64,000 bases of DNA from Quercus robur (Eukaryota; Streptophyta; Magnoliopsida; Fagales; Fagaceae): NCBI RefSeq assembly GCF_932294415.1, contig NC_065544.1, positions 35,520,310-35,584,309 on the forward strand, given 5' to 3'. A program made the position numbers and the translations under genes. A model generated the notes under the pieces. That model had not been told where the DNA came from, did not search any database, and saw only the letters and a list, made by a program, of their open reading frames with translations. Each line of letters opens with the position of its first letter. Position 1 is the first letter of the stretch. Positions 33,670 to 45,408 of this stretch are shown here, in pieces.

Positions 33670-36600
33670 GTTTCTCCAAGTTTTGGATCATTCATGTTCT
33701 TGAAAATTTCATTAGTTGAATTGAAATATTTTTTTACTCACTTTGGTATACAATTTGATCATTTGTATTGAAAATGAAACTTCTCTAATTCATTACGAAT
33801 AAAAGATGAATTTTATAAAATGAAAGATCATCATCAAACATAATTTTAATAGAAAATACTAAGCACTTTTTTTTTTGAGTTTGTCTATATATAGCTTATT
33901 GTGTGTGTGCGGGGGAGGTAGGGGGGTTGTCTTGACTAATATATTAGTGTCACAACTTGGTCCCCCAAACAAAAACAAAAATTCCTAACTCCACTCCTGA
34001 TCCTCTTAGATCTAATACACAGAAGCCCTACACCCAAATCATGTCCACTATGTAAAAGTTACATATTTTAACACTCCTTTTATTTTTATTTTACTGAAAA
34101 CATGTTAACATTCTCATGAAATATAAGACTGAGAGCCTTTATATTTCAAAAATCCAAACCTTTAGTCTTGAATGACCATTCAAGATTAAATCATAGAAGA
34201 AAAAACTATATATGTGATAGAAAGTAAAATTTGTTTAAAGTACCCCAACGAGAGTGTGTGTCCAACCATCACACACAAGATTAACGATCAATTATCTTTT
34301 GGTAGACCTATGAGGGGTTTTGTTTGTGGCCCAGTAATGCTTGTGATGGTGTCGTTGTGCTGGTTTTTAAAATTTTTTTTTTTTCTTTTTCTTTTTAAGT
34401 AATTTTAGTTAGGCAAACTAGCTATCAAAATAATTGGGTTCTTTCAAAAAGTGAATGGGCCATAACAATCCCTCCGGATCTTACTCTAGGATTTGCTGTC
34501 ATAATCCTAGTGATTTGAACTTCTTTGTTAACTCTTTCCAACCAAAAAAAATCTTATAAAAGTTTACTGCTTTCAAGTAAAGTTGAAGATGAGAGAAATG
34601 AGAGAGAATGAATGGTTTCCAATAGGATTTTGAATAACTTGACTCAGAAAAAAATTTGTTTATATTTGTTTATTAACATGAGTCAAATTCAAAGCTCAAC
34701 TATTAAATAAGCAGAACTCAAACATGATAATGTGCCTTTAAACAAGTTCATAAGAGACTCGATTAATATATAATAATATAAATGTGTAAAATATACTTTT
34801 ATAGACTTGAGATTAGATTGTGTGTAAATAAGTTTAAAACATATCAAATCATTACTTATAATTTATTGATGATATAAATAGTCCATTTTGTAGTAAAAGT
34901 ATATACAATTTTTAACAATACAAGATTGGTGAATCTAATTTTTATAAATTTTTTATAATAAAAAAATCATTCTATCTAATTAACTCAAATAATATAATTT
35001 CAATTATTAATTAATTAATTATTAGCATAAATTTGCGAAAGGGAAATATATTTTAATCATAGTGTTTACTATATATGAGAAAGGAATAAGTTAATTTAAT
35101 TGCACTTGAACAAGTTTTAAGCTTATTTGACAAAAAAATGAACCAAACTTGAACATGTAATATAGTATAATAAGCTCGAACTCAGCTCATGATCAAGATA
35201 AATTTAAATGAACAATTGTGGACTTTTAATACTAAGCTGGTGTCATTTACCACCATAGTTTCAAGAGAGATCCTCTAAAACAAATCCAAAGCAACATTGG
35301 ATGCGTACACACTGCTCCAGGATCAGGGGAGATTTATTTTATTTTATTTCTAAGTACGTTTTAACTGGTGTTTAAACTTTAAAGTGGCTCATTGAGGTGA
35401 CCCAATCTAAAGCATTGATTTAAAATAAATGGTGAGCATTGCTGAGTTTCCTACAATTTCTAGAGGAACAAATTCCTAGATGGGGACATGAGCCATATCC
35501 CATTATAAGACCAATTAAATGGAGTAATGATTCATAAATCAACTTCTCTAGGTTGGAGATCAAATTGCTTCAAAGAAAAGGTCAATGGAGTAGACCATGC
35601 TACATGAACCTAAAGTGACAGCCTTCGAGGTTTGTCATGACATGGGGCGTCCCATGTGCTCACTATCATGAAATTAACATGCATAACCCAAGCGTTTTGC
35701 TTAAGAAAGAAGGAAAAAAAAAAGCATAAACTCTAACATAGTGACAAACAGAACCATAAGACTTTGTCACGAAACTTCTGTGAAGTCAGTCATTCACACT
35801 TTTCTTTCATGGTGCATTTTCACTAGGCAGCCGTCTTATACTGCAAGTGTACACACCAAAAACTCACTAACTCCCATCTCAGTTGGCAATCGAATCATAA
35901 TTCATAACTCAGAAGTTCATAACAGCTTGAATTTGACTAGCTATAGAAATATGTGTCCTGAACCGAAAAAAATACTCACCACTCCACAGCAAGTGCACCG
36001 GTATTGAGCACTAATTATCATATCATGAAAAAGCAATGCAATTTTTTATTAAAAAGAAATAAAGCAGCAAAAGCTAATAGATGTGCTTCAGAAACTAACT
36101 GTACCAGAAATCATTGAACAAAAGATTCAACTAGCCAAAACTAATGCAAGTTGATGACCATGATATGGAGAAACTCCCAAGTTTCTTCTTGGAAATGGCA
36201 TAACCTAGATGACAAACTTATTAATTTCCTATACTACTAGAAAGCATAAGCTCCTACAGGATATCCACTCTCTACGACTGCCCCAAATTAACTTTTCTTT
36301 TTTTTTTCTTTTGGCACACAAATGTGCTGATACAACTGCCCTTTCAAGTACCTGCAAAGACAAAGCAAAACGAACATTATATATTTAAGAATTTAGGACT
36401 ATATACACCAAGTGATTTCAAAATCACAGCAATCCCAGGATACCCAAACATAACTTGTTCCCAAATCCCAAGAATAACCTTCACAAAATACTCCCCTCCA
36501 AGCAAAAACATGCTTAATATGAAATTGAAAGACAAGTAGATGTAGAAAAGAACATATTCAAGCAAATATACTGAAAGAAAGATAAGTTACACAAGCCATA

Positions 36601-37000
36601 TTCAGAAAAGAAAGTATCAAAATTCTTCAAAACTTGTGAAGACACGAAAGACTCAATAAACCACACATCCAAAACTATTGCTGCAAAAGCTTAAATGATG
36701 GTGTTGTGTCATCTTTCTTATTTCCATAATCAACATAGGTACACATTACTAACAGAGACTGTGATAGAGTTACTGTCTCCATGAATTTTATGTCAGAAGA
36801 TTCCAAATGATCCTCTTGGTAACACTTAAACATTAGTTAGGCAACTTGTCTTATGAGAGAGGGAGGGAAAAAGGGGAAGGAGTGGGGGGTGGGGTGGGTG
36901 GTACCCATAATGTCTGGTGATTGAAATGCAACCTCCCACAGCCTAAACAATGTATAAAGGACAACGTCCATAGGTATCCAGTTTCTCCTCTATGTGATAT
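33670..37000. other. Gene-poor AT-rich spacer
   Basis: No gene, RNA or clear element recognised. Short open frames here look random. Confidence 0.5.
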
Positions 37001-37160
37001 CCTTTTTCTTTTTCTTTTTTGGGAAAAGTTCCTCTTTGTGATTTTTTTTAATTGGCAAGTTAAACATGCACCCAATGTGTCTTGAACATGTGACCTCACA
37101 CTCCACCTAGAACTTATACAGGGAGGAGAAGCCAGTTGAGCTAGTGCTCACTGGCTTCCT
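37001..37160 (-). mobile_element. tRNA-derived SINE, minus strand
   Basis: Read on minus, GCACTAGCTCAACTGG (A box) is followed by GGAGTGTGAGGTCACATG TT-CAAGAC (B box), then an oligo tail. A flanking repeat of about 9 bp, TGTGATATC, lies near 36990 and 37164. It resembles the minus-strand SINE at 58429-58507. Confidence 0.65.
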
Positions 37161-37908
37161 TTCTGTGATATCACATTAGTAAACATTACACTCAGTAAAG
37201 AAAATCAATAAGTGCATGGATCATAGTATAAAATGATAGAAAATCCTACATTCGAGTTAAAAAATGAGATTTTTAGTTATAACTAAAGGATCAAATTAGG
37301 ACTCAAGTTTCAAAACTCTGTCAAACATAGGCATATTCAATTAGTCACATGGAAAATATTCTCCCAACACCACACAATTAGAGAAATAAGTGTGTAATGC
37401 TAGTTGAAGAGCTTTCCCTTTTTTTCCTCTCCCACCTTAAAAAGAGAAGGAAAGAAAGTTGAACGAGAATGTATGATTTTCATCACACAAAGAATCCAGG
37501 AATATGCTAACAAAAGGACCCTATAAAGCACCATCAAATAGAGTTATGGTTTATCCTCCCAAATGGAAGAAAACTTTAATCAGTTGCCCTGGAAGTTTTA
37601 TATGGTCTTTTTAGAATCTGATGTAATTCTACATGGACAACTTTTTTAGCAAAAGAACCATAGCTAGTATTCATAGAACAAAGAAAATGATAAAAACATG
37701 AGATTTTGAGTATGACTCGTAATATATTTCATCCATAACACAGCAGATAAAAGTAACAAATAAATAAACATGAATAGCTAGATCCCCCCAAAAGAAAAAT
37801 CATATAAATAGTAAGAGACTACAGTAGTGGTAATTAGCATTTCCAACTTACTTAATGTCCAAAGAAGATCCAAAAACCCAAGATATAAAAAAACACATGC
37901 AGATTTTG

Positions 37909-37945
<37 letters not shown>
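37909..37945. repeat. (GT)n microsatellite
   Basis: About eighteen GT units, followed by a G-rich patch. Confidence 0.95.
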
Positions 37946-37946
<1 letters not shown>

Positions 37947-38008
37947 ATGGGGGGGAGGAGGGGGTTAAAATGATAGGTAAATTACTCAAGATGATCTTGG
38001 TTAAAATT

Positions 38009-39163
38009 TAAATTACAAGTTTTAAGTTTGGTATTGTCATTTAAGTCCTTGAAGTTTCAATTTTGTCAATTACATCCTCAAACTTTGCAAACATTGTTAA
38101 TGAGATCCTTTCATACACGACTATTAAAAATTTGCTGTTAACAACACAATGACGTATTTTTGTGCCTTCTTTGAGTTCTTTCCCATGTTAACCTTTTAAT
38201 TCTTTTTGTCTTTATTTTTCTCTCTCTTTCTCTTCCCTAAACTCTTTCAAGAATCCAATTACATTATATACAATAAATTAACCAAACTTGTTCCCAAGAA
38301 TTGGAATGACAAAATGGGAATTGAAGACCTCATATGTGAACAAAAGAATTCAATCCACTAGAATGAATAAGATCAAAACTAAATGTTTTTTTTTTTTTAA
38401 GAAAGAGTCATGCAGAAAAGCCCCATCAACCCATTCCCAAACCCTTCTAAAATCAATCTATACAATAGAATTAAGGAATATGTTAATAATGTAGCAAAAA
38501 ATCATAAAAATAAGCCAAACACCCAACCAATTTCAAAGACTACACCATTGAGGAGAACTCTAGTCTAATGTCTGGTCTTTTGCAGCATGGTTAGGTGATT
38601 GTGGAGGAAACCTCTGAAAAGAAGATCCAAGAGAAAGACACTAAAAAACTCCTGTACGGCTGTACCTCAAAGCTATCATAAATGAATCAGTAAAGCTACA
38701 GTCACCTCTCCCTTTCCTAGTACCACACATGGCCATGGACTCTTACAAGATGCCAGGCTATTATAAAAGAAACACAAATCATAGTCAATGTTTGTGCAAT
38801 TGGACTGATGGGATATATGGATGTCTAGGCTATTTCCTCATATGGACCTTCGATGTGAGACTGATCCCCTGTCCACCCATGCCAGCCAAGTGCTTTGTGT
38901 CGGTGGTAGAAGGTAAATGGGTAATAAAGAAAGGGTTTGAGGAGAGAGAGAGAGAGAGAGGGAGAGAGAGAGAGAGATTTAATGGTAAAATGGGAAAGAA
39001 AAATTAAACTACATCATTTTTGTAGTGTTAAGTATTAACAGTGAGTCAGTGACTTGGATCAAATTGACAACGTTTGCAAAGTTTGAGGACAAACTTGAAA
39101 AAATTGAAACTTTAGGTTCCAAAATGACCACAAACTTAGAGGATGCAATGTAAAATTTAACCC
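38009..39163. mobile_element. TIR element with long inverted ends, probable MULE-like
   Basis: The left 150 bp (GGTTAAAATTTAAATTACAAG ... TCCTCAAACTTTGCAAAC) pair with the reversed right end (GGGTTAAATTTTACATTGCA ... TCCTCAAACTTTGCAAACGT). The 18-bp block TCCTCAAACTTTGCAAAC is exact in both arms. The central 0.85 kb holds a GA run (38943-38977) and no recognised gene. No target duplication found. Confidence 0.6.
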
Positions 39164-39674
39164 ACAATATTTTACAAATATTATAATCTCCAAAAAAAAA
39201 AAAAAAAAAAAAGTTTCTCTATGCAAGTTATTTGACTGAATAACTCGCTAATCTAATCATTTCTAGGGTTCTACATTAACCATTTACTCGTACAAAATCA
39301 GCAATTTCACCACATTTGTGTTTTAGAAAGAAAGGATTAAAAAGATAACCTACAATGCAGCATCATTCTCCCTGCCATTTGGATGATTGAAAGTCCTCGT
39401 GCATCACCCGTCTTTTCCATTCCACCCTATCAATTCCCAATCCCAAGTCTTTTTCATCAACCATACTTAAAATACTAACAAACTCCTACCAAGCCCTCAC
39501 TCTATCAACCAAACACAACAACCATAACCAGATTTTTTTTTTTTTAAGTCTCAAAACATTTTAATGTTTTCTAAGGCATTAGTGGATACATAACAACAAA
39601 AGTAGAAAAAAAAAGTTGTTTTTTTTAATTTGATTATTGTCATGTATCCCAAAAACAGCAAGACTCACAAACTA

Positions 39675-40289
39675 CTAGCGATCCTGACAAGTACGGCAGA
39701 AGGTACCATGAGACAGCTCACAAAAAGCTCGCACGTTGACAGCAATGTGAGATGTAAGGCGAGTCGCAGCCATCACGTTCCCAAGCGGCAGCAGCGATTG
39801 TGTGCATCCCAATTCTCCCAAGTTCCTATACCAAAACACAAAACCAGTAAATCTCAGTTTAAACAAAAACATTGGATCCCTTTACTTGCTAGCTACAATA
39901 ATGTTTTTCAATAGCTAATTCATTGTGAAACTTGTTTTATAAGATAGATCATTATCATTTGAGACCCCCAAGAAAGTAAATTTCCATAAGTATGTGTGTG
40001 AGCATCAAAATTAAACAATGCTCTACTTAGTTTGAAACTAATAAGTAAACATTTAGGAACTTGTTTTCAGTGTTTCCAGCACTTTTTTTTATAATAAAAA
40101 AAAAAACAACATATTTTTTGTATGGGGTTAGGGTTAGAGAGACCTGGAGAGGGGAGCAAAGGAGAGACGGCGGGGAGCGGCGAGAGGCGGAGGACGGAGG
40201 CGGGGGAGTGGCGGCGATGCGCGGCGCGTTGAAGCCCTAGCGGTAGAGATCAACGAGCGTGACAGCGATGAACCTGATCTCAAAGACAT
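39675..40289 (-). CDS. NFD6-like small mitochondrial protein
   Basis: Two exons: 40144-40289 starting at the ATG, and 39675-39825 ending in TAG. The intron is GT-AG with phase 2, and the product is 98 aa. The N-terminal half is rich in Arg, Ser and Pro without acidic residues (MSLRSGSSLSRSLISTARAS), a classic mitochondrial targeting peptide. The second exon carries the conserved LGELGCTQSLLPL, then MAATRLTSHIAVNVRA and CELSHGT. This is the family of Arabidopsis NUCLEAR FUSION DEFECTIVE 6, a mitochondrial protein needed for polar nuclear fusion in the embryo sac; its molecular role is not established. A splice at the GT after SHG could give another C-terminus, as is common in this family. Exon 1 is much more GC-rich than its surroundings, and the frame is otherwise clean. 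Confidence 0.88.
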
Positions 40290-41939
40290 TTCTGACTCTC
40301 TCTCTTTCACTCTCAGTGTTTTTCGTGTTTGAGAAATGTAAGGGTTTTTGAGGGTTTAAGGTTAAGGTAAGGAGATAGATGGTAGAATGAAAATGAATAC
40401 TCTAGTATTATACTACTATGTACTTTACTTATGTAGTAGTAGTATACTATTTCATACTAAGTATTTGTGATTGATATGGTGCTGTGTCGAAGTACGAGGA
40501 TTTTGTGTAGCTTCATTAGTTACGTCCGTCTGATTCGCATCGTGTGACAATTATGTTGTCTAGTACAAGTGTGAAACTAGGTTTTGGAACCACTGCATAT
40601 ACATTTAATTTTTGTTTCAATACTTGCTGATCAAGTTTTGAGTTTTTTCAGTTTGTAATCTGAAATCTAGATTATCTTGATCTTTGAAGTACTATCTATC
40701 CCCTTGTCTGTACTTTTTTTTTTTCTTTACTTATTGTATTATATTTTGATTTTTTTTTTTTTTTTGAGAAGAGAGTGATTGAACTTTAATTCATGTATAC
40801 ACATTTTCTCTTATTTTGTTGTATGGAATTATTCGCCTGTTGAACTATTAAATTAATTCATCGGATAAAATTAAAGATTTATGTATTATACTGCTTTTTT
40901 TTTTTTAATATTTTCTTTTGGCAACATGTTCAATTTTAGATTTTATTTGTATCATCGGATTAACTTAAATCATTTGATTTTTAAAGTATATAGAGATTTA
41001 CATTAATCAAAAGAGACATTAATTTTAAGAATTTTGTTACTTATGTCATAAAAAATTAATCTCATTTGTATAAGAATTTTGATTAACCACAAAATTAGGC
41101 TAGCTATTTAACATATAAATGTTTATTTTACTATAATAGTTTTTTAGTGCCTACTTGCTAAAGACAATATATCTACTCTTTAAAAACTTTTAAGAATGAT
41201 AATGTATATCATCATTTTCCAACAATAAACAACTAAGTTTTGCTAAGAAAAAAAAAAAAAAAAAGATAACAAAAGGCATGTGTCATCGAATTTTTCATTA
41301 GATAAATTATAAGTTTTGAAATTTTAAACCTAGAAATCAACGTTCTTTAGATAACAAATAAAACACCTTATATTATCATTCCAACTTTCTAAGAATTTCT
41401 ACCATTTAAAACTCAAAATACGTAATAAAAAAAAAAAAAAAAATTGGGATGCTAAAATTTAGTGAGAGTAATTTAGATATTACACAATAAAATATTTTAA
41501 GAATCATAAACTTTCATTAAGGTTTAACTGAGAGAATAACAATATGACATATTTGCTTTTTTCCAAAATATTAAGGGAAAAATTGCTTGATTTTAAAGTT
41601 TAAGGAAGAATTGTAAACTCCCCCGTACATAAAGGATGAAAAGTGTTTTTATCCTAAGTTTTTGTTTTTGTTTTTGTGTGTAAAACTATGTGTTTTAACT
41701 TAAAATTGTGTGTAAAGAAAAAAATATACAAAAAGTCAACCCAAGAAAATTGTATGTGGAATAGTGAATTTTGGCTCAACAATGTTGATTAAACCAACAA
41801 AAAATTTCTAAAAACACAACAGAATGATACAACATTTTCATAATACCTTTATAATTTTGTTATATTTTATTTTAACTTGTAAAGAATTGATAGTTCAACA
41901 GTTTTAAAAATATCGTGACGACATTAAGATGTCTTAACA
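40290..41939. other. NFD6-like upstream region and AT-rich spacer
   Basis: The leader (40290-40345, CT-rich on the minus strand) is followed by a possible promoter with repeated TACTA motifs near 40400-40455. The rest to 41939 is AT-rich with A/T runs and no recognised feature. Confidence 0.45.
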
Positions 41940-41948
41940 TTTTTCACA

Positions 41949-44047
41949 CAAAAAAATGCTATGTCCATGACATTTTCACAACAAATTCTAAGTAATAAGT
42001 TACTACAAGTTGTTATTGATGGGTAAAACTGTAATTTCATTGGTAAGTTTAAATTAGAACTAATAACAATTTACCACATTTGATTTGTGTAGTGGGCCTT
42101 TTTTACAATGTTGGGTTGGGCTGCCTCCTGCGGTATTAGGCCCAAGTGTTCTGAGTAAGGGAGTCAGGACCGATCCAACTGCAACTCACTTTGGTCCGAC
42201 TTAGGCACAAACTATGCCCCGTTTGCCAGGCTTTGATCACAGGCCCATGGCAAGCAAAGCTGCTCCGGGTAAGTTATGGCAGGTAAATATAATAAAGATA
42301 ACACAAGAAATAGTAGATAAAATGAATAAAAGGGAGTGACAAGAGGCACCCCGTAGGCCAAAAGTAGAGAAATAAATAGGGAATAATAATAATGGGGTTA
42401 TTGAATCAAAGAGGGAAAAATTAGTCTGCCATGCCAAGTAATGCTGCGAAGCTGAAACTAAGAAGGTAAACCACTTCCTCAATGCGACTAATCTCCTAGA
42501 GGAAAGAAATTAATTGCTTTGAGGGAATGGGCCTGAATGATTTATGTTTAATGAGGATCCTCTGTCTTTTTTGATAGAGAGCAAGGCTTTAAAAGGAGAG
42601 AGGAGATCAACCTATTGGTGCATGTCTGTCATTCTATACTCCCTATTCTCTATCCTTCCTAGTTTTTCCTTTCTTTTTTTTTCTCTTTCTTTTCTTTCTC
42701 AGTGTTTACTTATTCTATTGCAATTTTTTCCTAGTGGTTGCTATTACAGTGTTTGTGATTGTTATCCTGACCGTAATCCCTTGCTGTGCATGGCAAGGCC
42801 CTTTTTTATAGTGCCCCGTAACCGGATTTTACTATTTTAGCCTTGAACAACCTTTGTCTGGTCTAGGTGTCCTTGCCGACCACTTATTGGTTTGTCAGTC
42901 GCTCAACCACCACCACTTACCTATGCTGTCCGTGACACCAGACAAAGAAGGCTATTTTGTTTGTTTACCCACTGTGCCACAATGTGAGTTCTCTCTCTCT
43001 CTCTCTTCCTATCCCTCATGGCATGCACCTAGTGGTCCCAGCTCATTCTTACTTCCTTTGGGTGGTATGTCATCCCAGTAGGACATTTCCTCCAAAAGAG
43101 CCTAAGCAGGAACCCTAAAATAGGTTTTCCTCTCTCCCCACCACCAGACCATGCTTTCTTACCACTAACCCATGACTTCACCACCTCCTGTATTGGCTGG
43201 GTACAGGCTGGTGATGTCTAGGCCTTACGCATGCTTTACTTCCATGTATATCTGAAATCTGCCTGCTGCTCATGCGTTTGCTGTAGTCTAGAGGCTTGTC
43301 TGCACATCCTGCTGCCCATCCTTGGTTTTTTATGGCATGAGCCATTTTTTGGCTTCTCATTCTTTAAAGCCTGCTCCTTTCGGGGTTGGCCTTTTTGCTT
43401 GGCCGTGGGCTTTTTCTCCTTCAACCCACTCTCTTGCTCTTTTCTGTAGTCTTTGCATGTCCTGCCGTACTGCTCTGCCATTTCTACTATGGCGTTATTT
43501 GACCTAAGCCTGCTGGGCCTCTTTGGGCTTATTGCTTATTCTTCCCTCAATAACTCAGTATAGTCATTTGAGCTTTTTGGTTACGTTGGGCATCCTTGGC
43601 TCATTTACTTTCCTTGAGCCCTTTTGGCCATTTTCCTAGTTCTGCATTCTCATGGGCTTTTACTAACTCCTTTGGGCTTCCCTGACCCAATTACCTTATC
43701 CTTCATCCTTGGGACTCATGGACTTTCCATCAACCCCTTACTTTCCTTACTTTCATTACTTTAGGCCTGCTGTGGTCCATTTTCACTTTTCTACATCACA
43801 TACTACCCATGGGTTTGCTTCTTTTCCGGGCTCCTTTAGGCCCGTGTACTTCCTCAAGGCTCATTTGTTTATTTCATGGGCCCGCAATCCATTATTCCTG
43901 CTGCTTGGGCTTAATGGTTTTTCTATCCACTTACTAACTTTTTTCTGCCCATGTTGCTGGGCTTCTTCTTTCTATTGGGCTTCCAAAAATGATCATCAAC
44001 AATTTGTTATGAAAGTGTTGTAAAAATTATTGTGGAAGTAGCACTTC
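41949..44047. mobile_element. MULE-like MITE split by a solo LTR
   Basis: A perfect 9-bp duplication TTTTTCACA lies at 41940-41948 and 44048-44056. The left half (ATGCTATGTCCATGACATTTTCACAACAAATT) and the right half (AATTTGTTATGAAAGTGTTG) match the left and right halves of the element at 45043-45398. A 1914-bp insertion at 42088-44001 separates them, so the MITE proper is only about 185 bp. Confidence 0.78.
42088..44001. mobile_element. Solo LTR of a retrotransposon
   Basis: It begins TGTAGTGGGCC and ends ATCATCAACA (TG...CA) and is flanked by ATTTG at 42083-42087 and 44002-44006, the 5-bp duplication typical of LTR elements. No gag or pol frame lies inside; short open frames are not convincing. 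Length 1914 bp. Strand and superfamily cannot be set. It may have arisen by LTR-LTR recombination. Confidence 0.75.
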
Positions 44048-44056
44048 TTTTTCACA

Positions 44057-44485
44057 ATACTTTTATTTTTAGTTATGGTTGGTTGTATGATATTTTATTA
44101 TTTTATTTTGACTTATAATGAATTAACACCTCAACAATTATGAAAATATTGTGCCAATTTGTAGTGTTAATATTTTATTATAATGTGAAACAACGCAAAT
44201 TGGACAAACCAAAAATAATATAGCAAATCTACTAAAGCTTTATGTATTCAAAAAAAAAAAAAAAAACCGACCAGCAAAATAATGAAAATTGAACAAACTA
44301 AAACTGCTGTAGCGAAATTACTGTAACTTTTCTCATTCACTCTTTATATATAGAAATATACATTGCACTTACAATGTAAATTTATATTGTAAACACATAA
44401 AAATGGGCAAATGTTGTACACATTTGAAATATATATATATTGCAAATGTATATAATATTTGCCACTTTTTGTGTGTATACAATAT
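44057..44485. other. Spacer
   Basis: AT-rich, with an A run near 44251-44267. No gene seen. Confidence 0.5.
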
Positions 44486-44495
44486 AAGCTTACAT

Positions 44496-44827
44496 GGCAA
44501 AAATGAGCTTTTGCCCCTTCGTCCAAAAGATGTTAGCAAAACACCCCCATTCTGAAACTATCTAGCAAAATATCCCTATTTTGAAACTCGATTTTCTAAA
44601 AATTGAGTTTTACATTGAAACTCAATTTTTAGAAAATCGAGTTATAGGCAATCAAACTTAAAAAAAAAAAAAAAAATTTATGGAACTTGAGTTCCATGTG
44701 AATTTTTCCAAATAACTTGATTTTCATCAAATCGAGTTTCAAAATAGGGGCATTTTGTTAGATAGTTTCAGAATAGAGGTATTTGGCTACATCTTTTGAG
44801 CAAAAGGAGCAAATGCCAATTTTGGCC
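44496..44827. mobile_element. MULE-like MITE, 332 bp with long TIRs
   Basis: AAGCTTACAT at 44486-44495 and 44828-44837 flanks it (9-10 bp). The ends are GGCAAAAATGAGC and, reversed, GGCCAAAATTGGC. The inverted arms extend over 100 bp and share CAAAAGATGT, TTCTGAAACTATCTA and CTATTTTGAAACTCGATTT. Centre: a second palindrome around AAAATCGAGTT. No coding content. The 9-10-bp duplication and long arms fit Mutator-like elements. Confidence 0.82.
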
Positions 44828-45042
44828 AAGCTTACATTACAAATACAAAGTAAACATATAAAGATCCTTAAAAAAAATAAAAAATAAAAAAGAGGAAAAA
44901 AGCAACTCACTAAGCCAAAAATATTGTTCATAACACTGTTCATGAGCCTTTGGCTCTTTTTATATGTAAACCAATGCCTCAATTACCCAACCAATCAAAG
45001 ACTAGATATGAATAATCAAAATAAAAACTTGCTTTAGTTATA

Positions 45043-45398
45043 GAAAAGTGCTATGTCTTCAATATTTTCACAACAAATTTTAAGTGGTAGGTTTTTATTG
45101 GTTGTTATGGGTGAGTAAAAAAGTAATTTAAGTTATAGATTCAAATGTGGGTTCCAGTTAGCTCAACTGGTAAAGTCTCTGATGGTTGTATAAGAGATCT
45201 GGAGTTCAATCCCCGCCTACACCAAAAACTGATTGGTGTCTTGGTCTGATGATAAAGAACAATCATTAGGAGCAGACGTCATAGGTTGAAACTCTTTCAA
45301 AAAAAAAAAGTTATAGATTCGAATTAAAACCAATAACAACTTATCACCTATGATTTATTATGAAAGTGTTGTGAAAATATTGTGAGTGTACCATTCCT
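45043..45398. mobile_element. MULE-like MITE interrupted by a SINE
   Basis: A duplication TTTAGTTATA flanks it (45033-45042 and 45399-45408). The inverted arms share CAATATTTTCACAACA and TTATTGGTT. It is the same family as the split element at 41949-44047. The SINE at 45147-45308 sits in its middle; without it the MITE is about 190 bp. Confidence 0.78.
45147..45308 (+). mobile_element. tRNA-derived SINE nested in a MITE
   Basis: Target repeats AGTTATAGATTCAAAT (45131-45146) and AGTTATAGATTCGAAT (45309-45324) differ at one base. The A box TAGCTCAACTGG and B box GGAGTTCAATCCCC are close to tRNA consensus. A unique 3' part (TTGGTGTCTTGGTCTGATGA) ends in an A tail. Confidence 0.88.
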
Positions 45399-45408
45399 TT
45401 TAGTTATA

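Noticed and set aside
34214..39007. Scattered short frames in the 34-39 kb spacer
   Set aside because: AT-rich, no splice-linked partners, low-complexity or microsatellite translation.
42544..44023. Protein genes in the 1.9-kb insert (several open frames of 60-104 codons)
   Set aside because: No recognisable domain, biased pyrimidine-rich composition, and they lie in a TG...CA solo LTR.
45147..45308. Functional tRNA gene
   Set aside because: Good A and B boxes, but a long non-tRNA 3' part, A tail and target repeats identify a SINE.
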